Under the pieces are notes generated by a model that was not told where the DNA came from, made no database searches, and saw nothing but the letters and a program-made list of their open reading frames with translations. DNA of 64,000 nucleotides from Massariosphaeria phaeospora (Eukaryota > Ascomycota > Dothideomycetes > Pleosporales): contig JAADJZ010000022.1 of the NCBI GenBank assembly GCA_011032825.1, forward strand, positions 496,001 through 560,000. Direction: 5' to 3'. Position 1 is the stretch's first letter. Each line of letters opens with the position of its first letter. Made by a program: the position numbers and the translations under genes. This document shows, one piece after another, positions 33,308 to 44,664 of this stretch.

Positions 33308-35151
33308 ACGTGTTTCATTAGTAAGTCGGCCACTTTAGTGAGTTGGCTACTAAACCCTAGCGTCGCGCACGCGCAGCGACGTAGTGCAACACTACAACAA
33401 ATTACTATACTATACGCAATAGGATAATATTATTCAGAAGCAGTACTACTATCTACATCCTCTATTTCTACCTTACAGGTGCGGGAATTATGCTCAATCT
33501 CGCTGCAACGGCCGCAGCGCTTCTCTGCGCGCACTCTCTTCGCAGGCGTCTCGCTGTTCTCACGACTACTACCCTCCTTTGCAGCAATTAAGTCAGATAC
33601 TTTACCAACTATTAGAGTCTTTTCAACTCGTACGTATTGCCTTTTACGGGTCTTGCGCTTTGTAAGCTCTTCAATTGCGCTTCGCATACGCGCCTGTTCC
33701 TCCTGCAGCAACACTATATTATGCGCTATCTGCTGCGCGCCTTTACTCAGCTGTTGTACCTGCTCGTTAAAAGAGCTTGCTGAGGAACTTAAGCGCTTTT
33801 GCATCCTCTGTCGAATGAGCGTAGTCTGAGCTTCTAGCTCTTTTGCGTTGCGCAGCGTCTTCGCCTCCTATGCGGCGTCGTCGCGCTGTAGCGAAGTTAG
33901 CGTGCGCAACTTTACATCAAGCTTCGATAACACTGCATCTAAGTCAAATGAAACTAATCCAGCGCCTCTAAACCCTGCGCGAGCGTTCTCCTTAGTAAAT
34001 GTATGCTCGTAGGCAGCTTTAAAAGCTAGTAAGAAAGTTTCTTTGCTAATGTAGTAGATGTAGTTGCGCGCCAAAGCTAAGATACTATCGCTATAAAAGC
34101 GCTTCAGCGGCGCGAAGCAGGCGACGTCGAGAGGCTGCAGCAAGTGCGATAAGTAAAATGGCATGCAAAGAGCGATAATCTTGTTCTCTTTGCAGTAGTC
34201 CTAGAAAGCAAGCGAGCAATAGCTCTTGTAGCTGTTAATAATAAGTAGCCTGTACGCTCCTACAGACTTTGCATGCGTATTAAAGTGTTTAAGCTAGTCA
34301 ACCTCAAGATCGTTGCTCGTCCAGCCATTTAGACTAACTTGAATAACCTAGTCGCGTAGTATTCCTAGCTCAAACTAAGTAGAGATTAGGACCTTGCTAG
34401 CGAAGATGATAAAGAGTAGAATGCGCTTCCCCGTCGCGCCGACAGCTTGTATCAAAGTAGTCCATTCGCGATTGCTAGGCTGTAGTTTCTTTGCTTTCCT
34501 AGGCTTATCTAAGCCTGTTACTACGAGCTAAGACGTGATCTTGCCTATTAAGAAGCCTAATTCATCAAAGTTCTAGGTATCCTTATTAAGGATACCGTAC
34601 TTCGCCTTTACCAATTGAACTAGGCTGAACTAGGGCTCGATAACTGCTAGGTCTTTGCAGGCAGCTCGCTGGCAATTGTACAGACAGCTCCATCGCGTTC
34701 GCAGCTTAGGAGTACGCTTGATAAACCTATCAACCTAGCACTTGCTAGTAGGGTTGCATCCGCGCTTTTCTAGTAGTCTATTTGCTATATCTTGTATGTG
34801 TGCCTTCGAGAGCGGTAGACCTTGTAGGGATTTGTTGAGTATACGCTGCACAATCGCCTCCTCCTCTAGTTTTGTAAGGCGCTTTGATTTCGGCTCGCAG
34901 TTGCGTCGAGGGCGTCTCCCAGCGCGTCGGTTTTGGATCGTTGATTAAAGGACTTTGTAGACTGCAGCAGCGCGCCTTTCGCTTTGAATCTGCTTAAATT
35001 GAATATCAGAGATAGCGATATATATATCGCCTTTAGTATAGGTACTTTGCGCGTTGTGTTGTTGAGACATTACGTGTTGTTGCCGCGCAGTCGCCGCGCC
35101 GGTGTTTAGTAGCCGACTCACTAAGGTAGCCGACTTACTAATGAAACACGT
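33308..35151 (-). mobile_element. Element C2: Fot1/Pogo-like transposon inserted in C1
   Basis: A 1844-bp element with 48-bp inverted ends (33308-33355 and 35104-35151; the differences are all transitions), flanked by TA (33306-33307 and 35152-35153). Each end begins ACGTGTTTCATTAGTAAGTC and holds two AGTNNGTYGGCYAC boxes. It lies near the centre of the C1 palindrome. It is almost the same length as B but the sequence differs. Confidence 0.88.
33430..35070 (-). pseudogene. Element C2 transposase (Pogo/Fot1) with zinc knuckle
   Basis: A 547-codon frame from ATG 35070 (MSQQHNAQSTYTKGDIY) to the stop at 33430 with about eight internal stops, for example TAA at 34945-34947. The order matches B: N-terminal HTH region, CENPB-type part (KLEEEAIVQRILNKSLQGLP), NFDELGFLIG, NGWTSNDLEVD, LCMPFYLSHLLQPLDVACFA with the 'LQPLDV' mark, a coiled coil, then CGRCSEIEHNSRTC, a CCHC knuckle. 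Some catalytic acids look lost (LIINSYKSY where LILDGHxSH is expected). Inactive. Confidence 0.85.
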
Positions 35152-36137
35152 TAATAAGTATTTATTACTTTTCAAACTTAATATAGCTGTAGTAGACTAT
35201 AAACTAGATTACTTATTAGCTATATAGTAGATTATATAAGCTATATATAGATATTTTTACTTAGAAAGTATAAAAGTATTAGTAACTTTCTAACTCTATT
35301 TACTAGATGTAATTCTAGGCTGCACGCTATAAAATCTTTATAAACACTTAATAATAACTATAAAAAAGAATACTAGAAAGTATTACTATTTATTATAGTA
35401 GTCTAGTACTAGAAGTAGAGTTTAGAAGCTAAGCGAGTTTTTTTATACTTAACTCTTAATAACTCTAGCTATACTAATCCTATTTAGGCAGTTTTTAGTT
35501 AATCTGAAAGTGCTAGAGTAAGGCTTTAAAACGGTGTAAAAACTATCTAAATAGCTCTACTATTAGTAACGTTATTAAGCTTTGAACCTAAGGATTTAGT
35601 GCCAAGAAATTTTGGCCGAGTTACTAGTTTGGCCGGGTTACTAGTAGTTTACGTTAGTCTTTATTACCTTATTACTTTCTAGCTGGACGAACAACGATAT
35701 TGAACTTGCTTAGCTTAAGCAAGTGTTTAATCGCTGTACAAAAGAGAAAACCCAACGATTTTATTAACTCTTAATCTTAGATAGCTACGGATTCTATATT
35801 ACTATAGATTTCATCGACTACTGTAATTAGAACAAGATTCTTTTTACTATTCTACTTCTTTATTCGACTTATACGCTTTAGCTACTTAATGTAGCAATGT
35901 TCAAGCTTCTATCAACTGCCTACTTAGTAGAACTATCAAACTACTTTCAAACAAGCCAAGGTTTCTTTTCTATTACTAAAGGCGACTTTTTCTTACTATT
36001 CTAGAAAGCGTAGGAAACCTTCTTTAAAGAATCAACAATTTTTAACTTTTTTAGAGCAACAGGCATATTACTTTCTAATCTTAATTCTATTCTTAATAGA
36101 TTCACCAAAACTCAAGAATCAAGAGAAAACTCTTTAT

Positions 36138-36638
36138 TGTTACAAACAAAGACGATACTAGGTATCGTAGACTAAGCAACGACGCAGAAAAGTTGTTAAA
36201 GCTTGCAAGTTTGCAAAACGAAAGTACAGCAATGCGCAAAGCAGAATTAGGTTAGCAGTTACGTAATAGTAACTAGTGCGATTAGAGCTTTAGCAGACTA
36301 AGCACACTAAGCAGCGAGCGCTTAGCGAGCTTAAAGCGCTTAGCAACTAAGCACACTAAGTAGACTAAGTAAAACGCTTTTAGCAAAGAATTATAGAACT
36401 ATATAAATTAGCAGAATTTCTTTTACAGTTTAGATTTTTTGTAGTTAACTTTTTTAAGTACATTTTATACATAGATTAGATCTATAGGCAACAGATTGTT
36501 ACTTTGTTATTCTATTCAAAATAAAATTGAGATTGTTTTTTTGTTGTTATTAAGCTTTTCGAACACAGAACAATTCTTTAGGCAAAGTTTTCAAGTCTAA
36601 TAACTTGTACCTTTAGTAAAAGAACACTTCTAATAACA
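36138..36638 (+). repeat. 5' LTR of element D
   Basis: TG...CA ends; the same as 42811-43311 except for scattered C/T and G/A differences. Confidence 0.9.
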
Positions 36639-39600
36639 CGTTAACTACTCTAGATTTAAAACTAAAACAACATAGCAACACTTACGAGCTTACGCACAAC
36701 AGGCAGCAGCGTTACTGCACTTACAACGAATCTAGCAACTGTGTTAGCAAAGCAAGCTAATTAGATACAACAGCAAGTAAAACAGATTTAAAAACTATTA
36801 GCAGCAGTTACGAAGCTCTAAGGTAGGCTAAGAGAAAAGTTAGCAAAAGCACTTTCCCTAAAGAAGTATAGCGAAAGAAAAAAAAACTTAAAACTTTTTT
36901 TTACTAACGTAGACTTTTACTGCTGTTATTATAGCAACAGCTTTTACACAGATTAAAACAAGATTCTAGCAGCTAGAATGCACATAAAAGACAACGCAGC
37001 AGAATAGTTTTAGCTATACGCTAAAAACTACGTTACGCACGCAGAAAACGTAAAAAAAATAAAGCAAAACACAAAGCGCATTTTTAAAAATTGAGAGTTG
37101 TTTAAGCAGAAACTTTATACGATCTACAGCGAAGTAAACGAAACGCAGCAAGCAATAAACTAACTTAAACTACTTAAGCAAAAAAGCTTAGCTAGCGAGT
37201 ACACAATTAAATTTAAAAGAATTTAAGCTAAGGTAGACAATGTAGAAAAACGCAGCTTATGCAAGTTTTACTACGCAAAGTTAAAAAAACACGTAAAAAA
37301 TAAAATTAGTCAAGACAAAAAACTAAAAGAACTTAATAAGTTAATTAAAACTGCAGTACAAATTGACAACTAACTATAGCAACAATAGTAGAAACGCAAG
37401 TTTACTGTCAAACTATACATACGCCTAGTAGCTACGATTAAGAAAACCTATTACTATAACTCAATAGATATCAACAGCGTTAAACGAGTTTAGAACAACA
37501 AACTACTACAAAAGTAGTTTAACAAAAAGAACGCTACTTCGACAAAGCAAAACCTTAAAGACAAGTTGTTAAAAGAAAAACGCTAGAGACGTTATAACAA
37601 CAAGGCATGTTTTTGATGCAGCAAAAACAAACACTTTTGCAGAAACTGCCTAAAAACACAACAGAAAGTAGCAAGCGCGCAAGCTGCTACTATTGCTATA
37701 GTTTAACTATAGCAAGTAGCTACACTATACCCAAAAAACTCTAAAGAATTAGAGAACAATTAGATTTGAATAGAAAGTCTCAAAGACGTTACGAAGCTAA
37801 CAAACTAAAACAACAAGAAACTATTAACTCTACAAGTCTAAGAGATTAACGAACAGCTATGGAACTACAAATGCTAGATGTGCAGCTAAAAAACTTACAT
37901 AGCCTAGTATTGCAAGAACAGGTTCTATACGCTTTGAATTGAAGAACTACAAAAATAAAAAGTTGCAAACGCAGCAATAGCACAACAAAAGCTAACAAAA
38001 AAAAATACAGTTCGCGAATCAAGATAATTACAAAAACCTACTTTAGTACTAGTGCAACGAAAAGAACTGTGTATACTACGCAAACAATAGAATTCTCGCT
38101 TAGCAACAGCTAGAACTACTATTACACGTTTTGCTCAAAAACAGCAAGTGTATAGTAGCAGAATGCTACGTACACAACTACAACAACTAGTTTAAAAACT
38201 ACAGCAGTAGCCGCAGATAAGCGCAGTGTTACAATAAAAAATATTAAACACACTAGTTTTGCAAGCATATTACAAGATAGTAGCTTATAAGTCTAGAAAA
38301 CAAAAACTACTTAAAATGCAACAACGAATTATGTATAGAAAACCACGATACGTGCTAAGCAGCACAATAGCTTTTTTGCACTACAAAATGCACTATCTAT
38401 AAGCTATAAAAAAATGCAACGAGATAGAATCTTAAAAACTAAAACTACGACAAGTTTTTAAAGCTTTAGAAATGTTTCGCTAGCAAGTGCAACTACTACG
38501 AACAATAAAACATCTCAAAAGAACAAGCTTTAAAAACTTTTTTAGCAAAAAACTAGCGAGCTACTAGACCTACAATTAGAATAGTATAAGTGCTTTTAGC
38601 ACAACTGTACAAAGCGTACAAAAAACGCAACTAGAATAGAATTACATAAAAGTAAAAGCAAAAGTCGCAGGCTAAAAGCTTACTGCACTACTTAATAGCA
38701 AAGCTGCTTAGACATTAGTTTCTTTAGAATAGGTAAAAAAAAACAGAATACTTTACTAAGTTAAGAATTAACTAATACGAACAGTGTTAGCTAACGAACA
38801 ACTACTAGAATATAGAAACAGTTTAATTAACCTAGAAACTTAAAAAGTTGAGTTAGAAGTTGCAGGCATTAGGCACTAATAGTGTATTAATATTATAAAC
38901 TTTAAAAGTTTCGACATGTATATTAGGTACAACTAGCTACAACAACACAACTTTAACATTAATTAAAAAAACAAAACAATATGCAGCCGAAGGCTTAGAA
39001 AGAAAGTTGCTGCAGTACTACAAAACAGTTTAACAATTCAAAGCTTACTTAAGAACAAAAGAATTAGTTTAATTTTACTTTGCAAGATTGCGAGAATCTG
39101 TAAGAAAAACTCTTAGCAGATAAAAGTTATATAGATACAACGAGTTGCGCTTTTAAAAACGAGCAAACCGCAATCTAACCTCTTAAAAGAATAAAAAAAA
39201 GAGTTCAAAAACTTTTCCACTAAATACTAAACAGAGTTTGGAAGCTTTTTTAAAGAAAACGAAAAGCACAACCTAGCAAACTACTAAGAATAGAATTACA
39301 AGATTATTCTTAAAGAAAGAACAAAACTACGACTAAAACTAATGTATCCCCTAACTCACAACTAGCAGAAGAAATTGAAAAAATACATTTAAAGAAATAT
39401 TCAACAAGAATATATACAACTAAGCGAGAGCTCAATAGCTTCGCCAATATTGTTCGTACTAAAGAAAAACGAAGAATTGAATCGTAGACTATCGACAGCT
39501 CAACAACGTTACACGAAAAAACCAATACCTACTACCGCTTATTTAAAAGCTTATAAACTAACTCTAAAGAGTAAAATAAATTACAAAATTTAACGTACGA

Positions 39601-42095
39601 AACGAATACTATCGCATTAGAATTGCGAAAGAGCACGAATAGTTAACAGCTTTCAAAACTCGATATAGACTTTATAAGTACTAAGTTATGCCGTTTAGAC
39701 TAACTAATGCCTTAGCTACGTTTTAGGCTCTAATTAACAAAGCACTATATAAATACTTAGACATTTTTGTTATAGCGTACTTAAACGACGTATTAATATA
39801 CTCTAAAGAAACGCTTGAAGAACATCAAAAGCATGTTAAAAAAGTGCTACAAAAAATAAAGCAGTACTAACTACTACTTTACTTAAAGAAATGTAAATTT
39901 CACGTTACAAAAACTAGCTATCTAGAATTTATTATTTTAAGAGAAAGTATGTTTATAGACCTAAAGAAAATTCAAACTGTACAGAAATAGCTAACTCTTA
40001 AAACAGTAAAAAACGTGCAGTTTTTCTTAAAATTTGCTAACTTCTATTAAAAGTTTATTAAAAATTACTTCAAGACTACGACACCGCTTTTAGAAGTTAC
40101 TAAAAAGAATAAAAAGTTTAAATAAACAGAAGCACAGAAATAGGCGTTTTAAGAACTTAAAAAGAAGTTTACTACAGCACTAATGCTACAGATGCACGAC
40201 CTAGAAAAAAAAACTTAAGTAAAAACTAATGCCTTAGACTATGCATTAAGAGCAATACTTTTACAGCAATGCAACGACAAGAAATAGAAACTAGTGTTCT
40301 ACTATTCTAGAAAGTTCTTAGGAGCAGAACTCAACTACAACGTTTACAATAAAAAGCTATTAGCAATAATAAACGTTTTTAAACAATAGAAAGCATAGCT
40401 AAAAGAAGCAAGGCATTAAGTACAAGTGTACTTAAATTATCAAAACCTTACTAGCTTTACTACAACTAAGAAATTAAATAGACAACAAGTTAAATAAGCT
40501 AAATTTATAGCAGATTACGACATTAAGATTTACTATCGCAAAGAAACTAACAATAGAGCCGCGAACGCGCTTAGTTGAAGATTAGATTTTATAAAAACTA
40601 ACAAACTAGTTACGCACAACCTAGTATTACAACGGAACTTAAACAAAACTTTTGAATACAACTAACTACGATTAGCTAAAATAGCTAAAATTACAAGCAT
40701 TAAAAAAAAATGCACTAAGAATAAAGCAAAGACAACTAGCAAAGATAGATAGTAACAAACAACACTTAAGCTATGCAGCTTATTTAAGAATTACATGCTT
40801 TACAAGCATATAAACACCTAAAGATTAACAAAATAGTTTAACGAATTTTAAACGAGTACTTAATGCTCTACGTACAAAACATAGTTTAAAAAGTAGTAAG
40901 CAACTGTTTAGATTGTTTTAAAAACAAACCTAAGAGACACAAGCTCTACGAATTACTTTAACTACTAAAACTACTCGCACGCCTATGGATTAGCGTTACA
41001 ATAGACTTTATAGTAAAGCTTTTAAAATTGTTAGAACCTAGATTAGCACGGCTATGCGATTCGATTTTGGTAATCGTAGATTAATTAACTAAAAGATTAC
41101 ACTTCGTACTAACAGAAGAATTAATTACGGCAGAAAAAATAGCTTACGAAGTTACAAAGGCACTCGTTGCTAATTACAAATTGCTAAAATAGTTTATTAC
41201 TAATAGAAACAAGCTGTTTACATTAAAGTTTTAGAATACGTTTCTAGCTTAGTTAGAAGTTGCAAAGAAACTATTAACTAGCTTCTACCCGCAAACAAAC
41301 GGCTAGATAGAACAAACAAACTAAACACTAAAATAGTACCTACGAATGTACACTAACAAGCTGCAAAACAATTAAGTTGAACTTTTGCTAACAGCACAAT
41401 TAGTATACAACAGCACGAGGTTTACAACAATAGAACACTCGCTATACTATGCAAACTATAGATACAAGCTAGTAGCTTATTAAAATCTAAGAAATATTAA
41501 AAGCATCTCGCTAGCAGCAAACGATAAAGCTTTTAGAATGCGAGAATTATACAACGAATTGAGCTAACGAATTGCTTAAAGGAACTTTACGACAGCTAAG
41601 TTAGCAAACAAGAAAAAGCTTAAAAAACCAACTTTTAAAGAGAAAAATAGAGTTTTCCTCTTACAAAAAAACTTAAAAACTAAACAACTATGCAACAAGT
41701 TAAACAACTTTTAAATAGAACCGTTTAAGATTCTAAAAGTTAAAGAACTTGTATTATTTAAACTACAGCTACTTACAAGCATGCGCATACATCTAGTTTT
41801 TTACAAATTACTTCTTAAACTAGCACTACTAGACGCCGAAGTAGCAACTAATATTAAACTTAAAAACAAAGAGTACGAAGTTGAAAAAGTTAAGGACTTA
41901 CAAAAGCTTAGACGTTAGTAGAAATACTTAGTTAAATAGCAAGAATAGCTAGAAAGCTAGAATACATAGAAACTAATACAGAATTTTACGAACTGCAAAG
42001 AACTAGTACGAAAGTACTACTAGCAAAATCTAGAGGCAAAAAATCCGAGTTTTCTAAAAAAGCAAAAAAGTTAAAAAAAAAAAAACAAGCAGAGA
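36639..42095 (+). pseudogene. Element D gag-pol remnant
   Basis: Read across many stops and frame changes. A CCHC zinc knuckle near 37602-37650 (CX2CX4HX4C, with a stop inside) marks the end of gag. Reverse transcriptase lies at about 39330-39900 (VDYRQLNNVTRKN; VMPFRLTNALATF; the YLDD box reads YLND near 39776). RNase H is near 40220-40600 (TNALDYALRAILLQ). Integrase is at about 40980-41480 (FITNRNKLFTLKF, where FxTDRDxxF is expected, and SFYPQTNG). A chromodomain lies near 41860-42030 (EYEVEKVKDLQKL, then YLVK and NT). The loss of catalytic Asp to Asn in RT and integrase fits G-to-A changes; the element cannot encode active enzymes. Confidence 0.8.
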
Positions 42096-42109
42096 AAAGT
42101 TAGTCTGTA

Positions 42110-42720
42110 ACTAGCTTAAGTTAGCCGAAAGCGTTTTAAATAGCGGCGGTACAGAACTATTGGTAGAAACTGTACTCTTAGAATTAACAGCAGCGTTAAA
42201 CTGCGCAGCTTCTAGTTTCTCTAGCTTTTCAATAGCAACCTACTTATTAGCAAAACGCTAATTTCTTTTTATTTTAGCAATAGAAAGCTCTACTTAAAGA
42301 GTAGCAGCACGAGACTTTGCTGCGGACACTAGCTAAGCAGCTTAGATTCGTGCAAATAACACTTGTTGCTTAGCTAGCAAAAGCTAATGTTGCAAGTTGC
42401 AACGCTTTTGTTAAAAAGCTGCTTATTCTCTTTTTGTTAGAGCAAAACTGCAAAGCGCGCTAGACTAAAGGCATTTAGCACACTTATCTAACGAAAGATT
42501 AACTAGGCACTTTAAGTTTTTTTTAGAACAACAGCTGCAAAGAGCAGGCATTTTTAGACTAGTTTCACAAATACAAGCAACTTGATTGTAACGACAGTAA
42601 GTTAACTTAGAGCACGAATCTACAAAAAGCGAAGACTTAAGCATAGTTAAACTTAAAAACTCAAAAGAATACAAAAGAAAGCTACGACACGATAGAAATT
42701 AAAGTTAACTTACTTTTATA
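42110..42720 (-). pseudogene. Antisense Cys-rich/coiled-coil frame in element D
   Basis: Between the chromodomain and the 3' LTR the minus strand reads as decayed protein. The part at 42674-42465 is uninterrupted: CRYNQVACICETSLKMPALC, then CSKKNLKCLVNLSLDKCAKC. It continues in the same frame past several stops into an Ala/Lys/Glu-rich stretch (VAIEKLEKLEAAQFNAA). The Cys spacing suggests a small zinc-binding domain followed by a coiled coil. I do not know its function; it may be an accessory antisense gene of this retrotransposon lineage or host sequence captured by it. Confidence 0.5.
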
Positions 42721-42810
42721 CGAAACGGCACTTTTGATGCAAAGCACAAAAAAAACCGGCACAGCACAGCAAGACAGCTATTAGAACAATATTCTTAAAG
42801 AAAAAAATAA

Positions 42811-43311
42811 TGTTACAAACAAAGACAATACTAGGTATTGTAGACTAAGCAACGACGCAGAAAAGTTGTTAAAGCTTGCAAGTTTGCAAAACAAAAGTAC
42901 AGCAATGCGCGAAGCAGAATTAGGTTAGCAGTTACGTAATAGTAATTAGTGTAATTAGAGCTTTAGCAAACTAAGTACACTAAGCAGCGAGCGCTTAGCG
43001 AGCTTAAAGCGCTTAGCAACTAAGCACACTAAGCGAACTAAGCAGAACGCTTTTAGCAAAGAATTATAGAACTATATAGATTAGCAGAATTTCTTTTACA
43101 GTTTAGATTCTTTGTAGTTAACTCTTTTAAGTACATTTTATACATAGATTAGATCTATAGGCAACAGATTGTTACTTTGTTATTCTATTTAAAATAGAAT
43201 TGAGATTGTTTTTTTGTTGTTATTAAGCTTTTCGAATACAGAACAATCTCTTAGGCGAAGTCTTCGAGTCTAATAACTCGTACCTTCGGTAAGAGAACAC
43301 TTCTAATAACA
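42811..43311 (+). repeat. 3' LTR of element D
   Basis: Direct repeat of the 5' LTR, also 501 bp; followed by CTTAT. Confidence 0.9.
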
Positions 43312-44093
43312 CTTATTATTACTTAGCAATTATAATTGGAGAAAGATAAATAGGCTTGTACGCTTTGTAGTAAGCGATTAGAGTAGTAAGAATACACAAA
43401 AGCTTCGTCAATCGCTCTACTACCTATCTGTTCAAAATAACCTAATTAAGCATAAGATAAATAGGCTTAAGCAGGCTCTATCTATTAAAAAGAATCGTAA
43501 AAAGAAAAGCAAAGCTCTAGACTTTCAACAGCGCTAGGAGTATTATAGTAGAGCTATTTTCTAGTTACCAAGGAAAGTAAAGGAAGCACGTGTTCGTTAG
43601 TTAATCAAAGAGTAGAAAAATTAGGAGCAGCAACTTTAAAAAGCAAAGACAGCAGAGCTAAAGAAAGCAGCTAAGCTGTACAAAGAGAAAATTGCAGAGA
43701 AAAAGCGTGTAGCGCGGAAAGCAGCTAGTTAAAGTAGCAAAAGAGAAAGAGCAGGTAGAAAAAGCAGCAGAGCGCGCTCGTTAAAAAGAAGCTCGCGACG
43801 CTACAAAAGCTCTACAATTTTTACAAAAGAGTAAAAAGAAAGCTTTGCAGCTATCTTAACAAAGCAAAAAGCGTTACAAACGTAGCGTTGATACTAGAGA
43901 TGCTGCAAAGGCCTTAGAGAGCGTATCTGCTGCCTCAGCTATTTTAACGCGTCGCAGCCGCAACGTCAAGCTTCTAGATAAATATAAGTAGCACAAGTTG
44001 ATCGCAAGTATTAATATAGTACTCTACTAGAATATCTTGTGATAATATTAATTGTAGGTGGCTCTACAGCCTTATTTCTAATAGAGCGTTTAT

Positions 44094-44143
44094 GGTGTTC
44101 GGCGTGCATTGGCTGAATCCGTGCATTGGGCGCACGGACACGG
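44094..44143 (-). repeat. Right terminal inverted repeat of element A
   Basis: Reverse complement of 30236-30285 with a single A/G difference; followed by the TA target duplication. Confidence 0.93.
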
Positions 44144-44145
44144 TA

Positions 44146-44664
44146 ACGTTACCGTAGATGACGTAGCACAGACCAACCAACAACGTCGAAGCCCGAATAC
44201 GATACGGTTCAACAACATCTACAATTTTGCACGGCACACTTTTGCTTTTCCAACAGCTTAGCTCCTGCTTTATCGGTTTGTCGCACAGCAGAGCTTGCAT
44301 GGTCCGCGTGGGGTACCTGAACGGCTACACGATTAGGTGGTATTGTATCACCCCACTGTTCGTGTACGTCGTGGGCTGTTACATCTATCGTCGGCTGCGA
44401 TAGTTCAATAGGTTGGCTTAGTCTTGCAAGTCTCTTGCTAGTTTCACCAATATAGGTACGGTTGCCCAAATGTTTTATGAGGACTCAAGTTTCAACGACT
44501 ATAGGAAAGACAATTAACCATGGGTCTCAGCCTACCTTGCAGAAAAGGGCTTCGTGTGCATGTATCGATTTAATCGTTTTGCACTAATTTCTTCCCATCA
44601 TACACCCCCGCGCTGCTCACACAGCACCCCTAAATCTTCACAGCATCTTCGCATAACTCAATCT
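44146..44664. other. Right flank of the transposon island, no gene seen
   Basis: Frames at 44064-44300 and 44209-44469 (minus) run across or beside the end of element A and have no domain. The part near 44600 is the 3' flank of the next gene. Confidence 0.5.

Larger units (their letters stand above)
32893..35654. mobile_element. Element C1: palindromic foldback/MITE-like element, split by C2
   Basis: Arms of about 365 bp (32893-33258 and 35290-35654) are inverted copies; TA lies on both sides (32891-32892 and 35655-35656). Each end starts ACGTAAAC and contains ACTAGTAACCCGGCC twice. Without the 1.84-kb C2 insertion, C1 is about 0.9 kb with no coding frame, so it is non-autonomous. It is inserted in the transposase gene of A. 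Confidence 0.8.
36138..43311 (+). mobile_element. Element D: Ty3/Gypsy chromodomain LTR retrotransposon (decayed)
   Basis: Two 501-bp LTRs (36138-36638 and 42811-43311) begin TGTTAC and end AACA. The 5-bp target duplication is TTTAT before and CTTAT after, one transition apart. A purine-rich tract (AAAGAAAAAAATAA) precedes the 3' LTR. The 7174-bp element lies in the transposase gene of A. It is very AT-rich; in a hand count of 37381-37440, TA outnumbers AT 9 to 4 and CA+TG to AC+GT is 6 to 11, as expected after RIP. The domain order gag, RT, RNase H, integrase, chromodomain places it with the chromoviruses. Confidence 0.88.
30334..43991 (+). pseudogene. Element A transposase (Pogo/Fot1, HTH-CENPB-DDE), in four pieces
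   Basis: Piece 1 (30334-30562) has the N-terminal helix-turn-helix (EDFSYTEIATKRSVNRSTLL). Piece 2 (32414-32892) continues with the CENPB-type part and the first catalytic region (YTYNIDEKGF). Piece 3 (35657-36137) has SWTNNDIELA followed by LILDSYGFYITIDFIDYC, the 'lDGHgSH' region, here decayed. Piece 4 (43317 to about 43991) is the lysine/alanine-rich C-terminal part (RKVKEARVRQLIKEQK). Stops such as TAG for Trp or Gln codons occur in every piece after the first; the C-terminal frame also seems shifted, so the exact end is uncertain. It would have bound A's own ends. It is inactive. Confidence 0.8.
30236..44143 (+). mobile_element. Element A: Fot1/Pogo-like DNA transposon split by three nested insertions
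   Basis: Terminal inverted repeats of 50 bp (30236-30285 and 44094-44143, one mismatch) are flanked by TA on both sides (30234-30235 and 44144-44145), as in Tc1/mariner-Pogo elements. A's own DNA is in four pieces: 30236-30562, 32414-32892, 35657-36137 and 43317-44143, about 2.1 kb in all, the normal size for Fot1-type elements. The gaps are elements B, C1 (with C2 inside) and D, each with its own target duplication. The transposase frame continues across the B, C1 and D junctions once the inserts and one target copy are ignored. Many stops make it dead. Confidence 0.88.
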
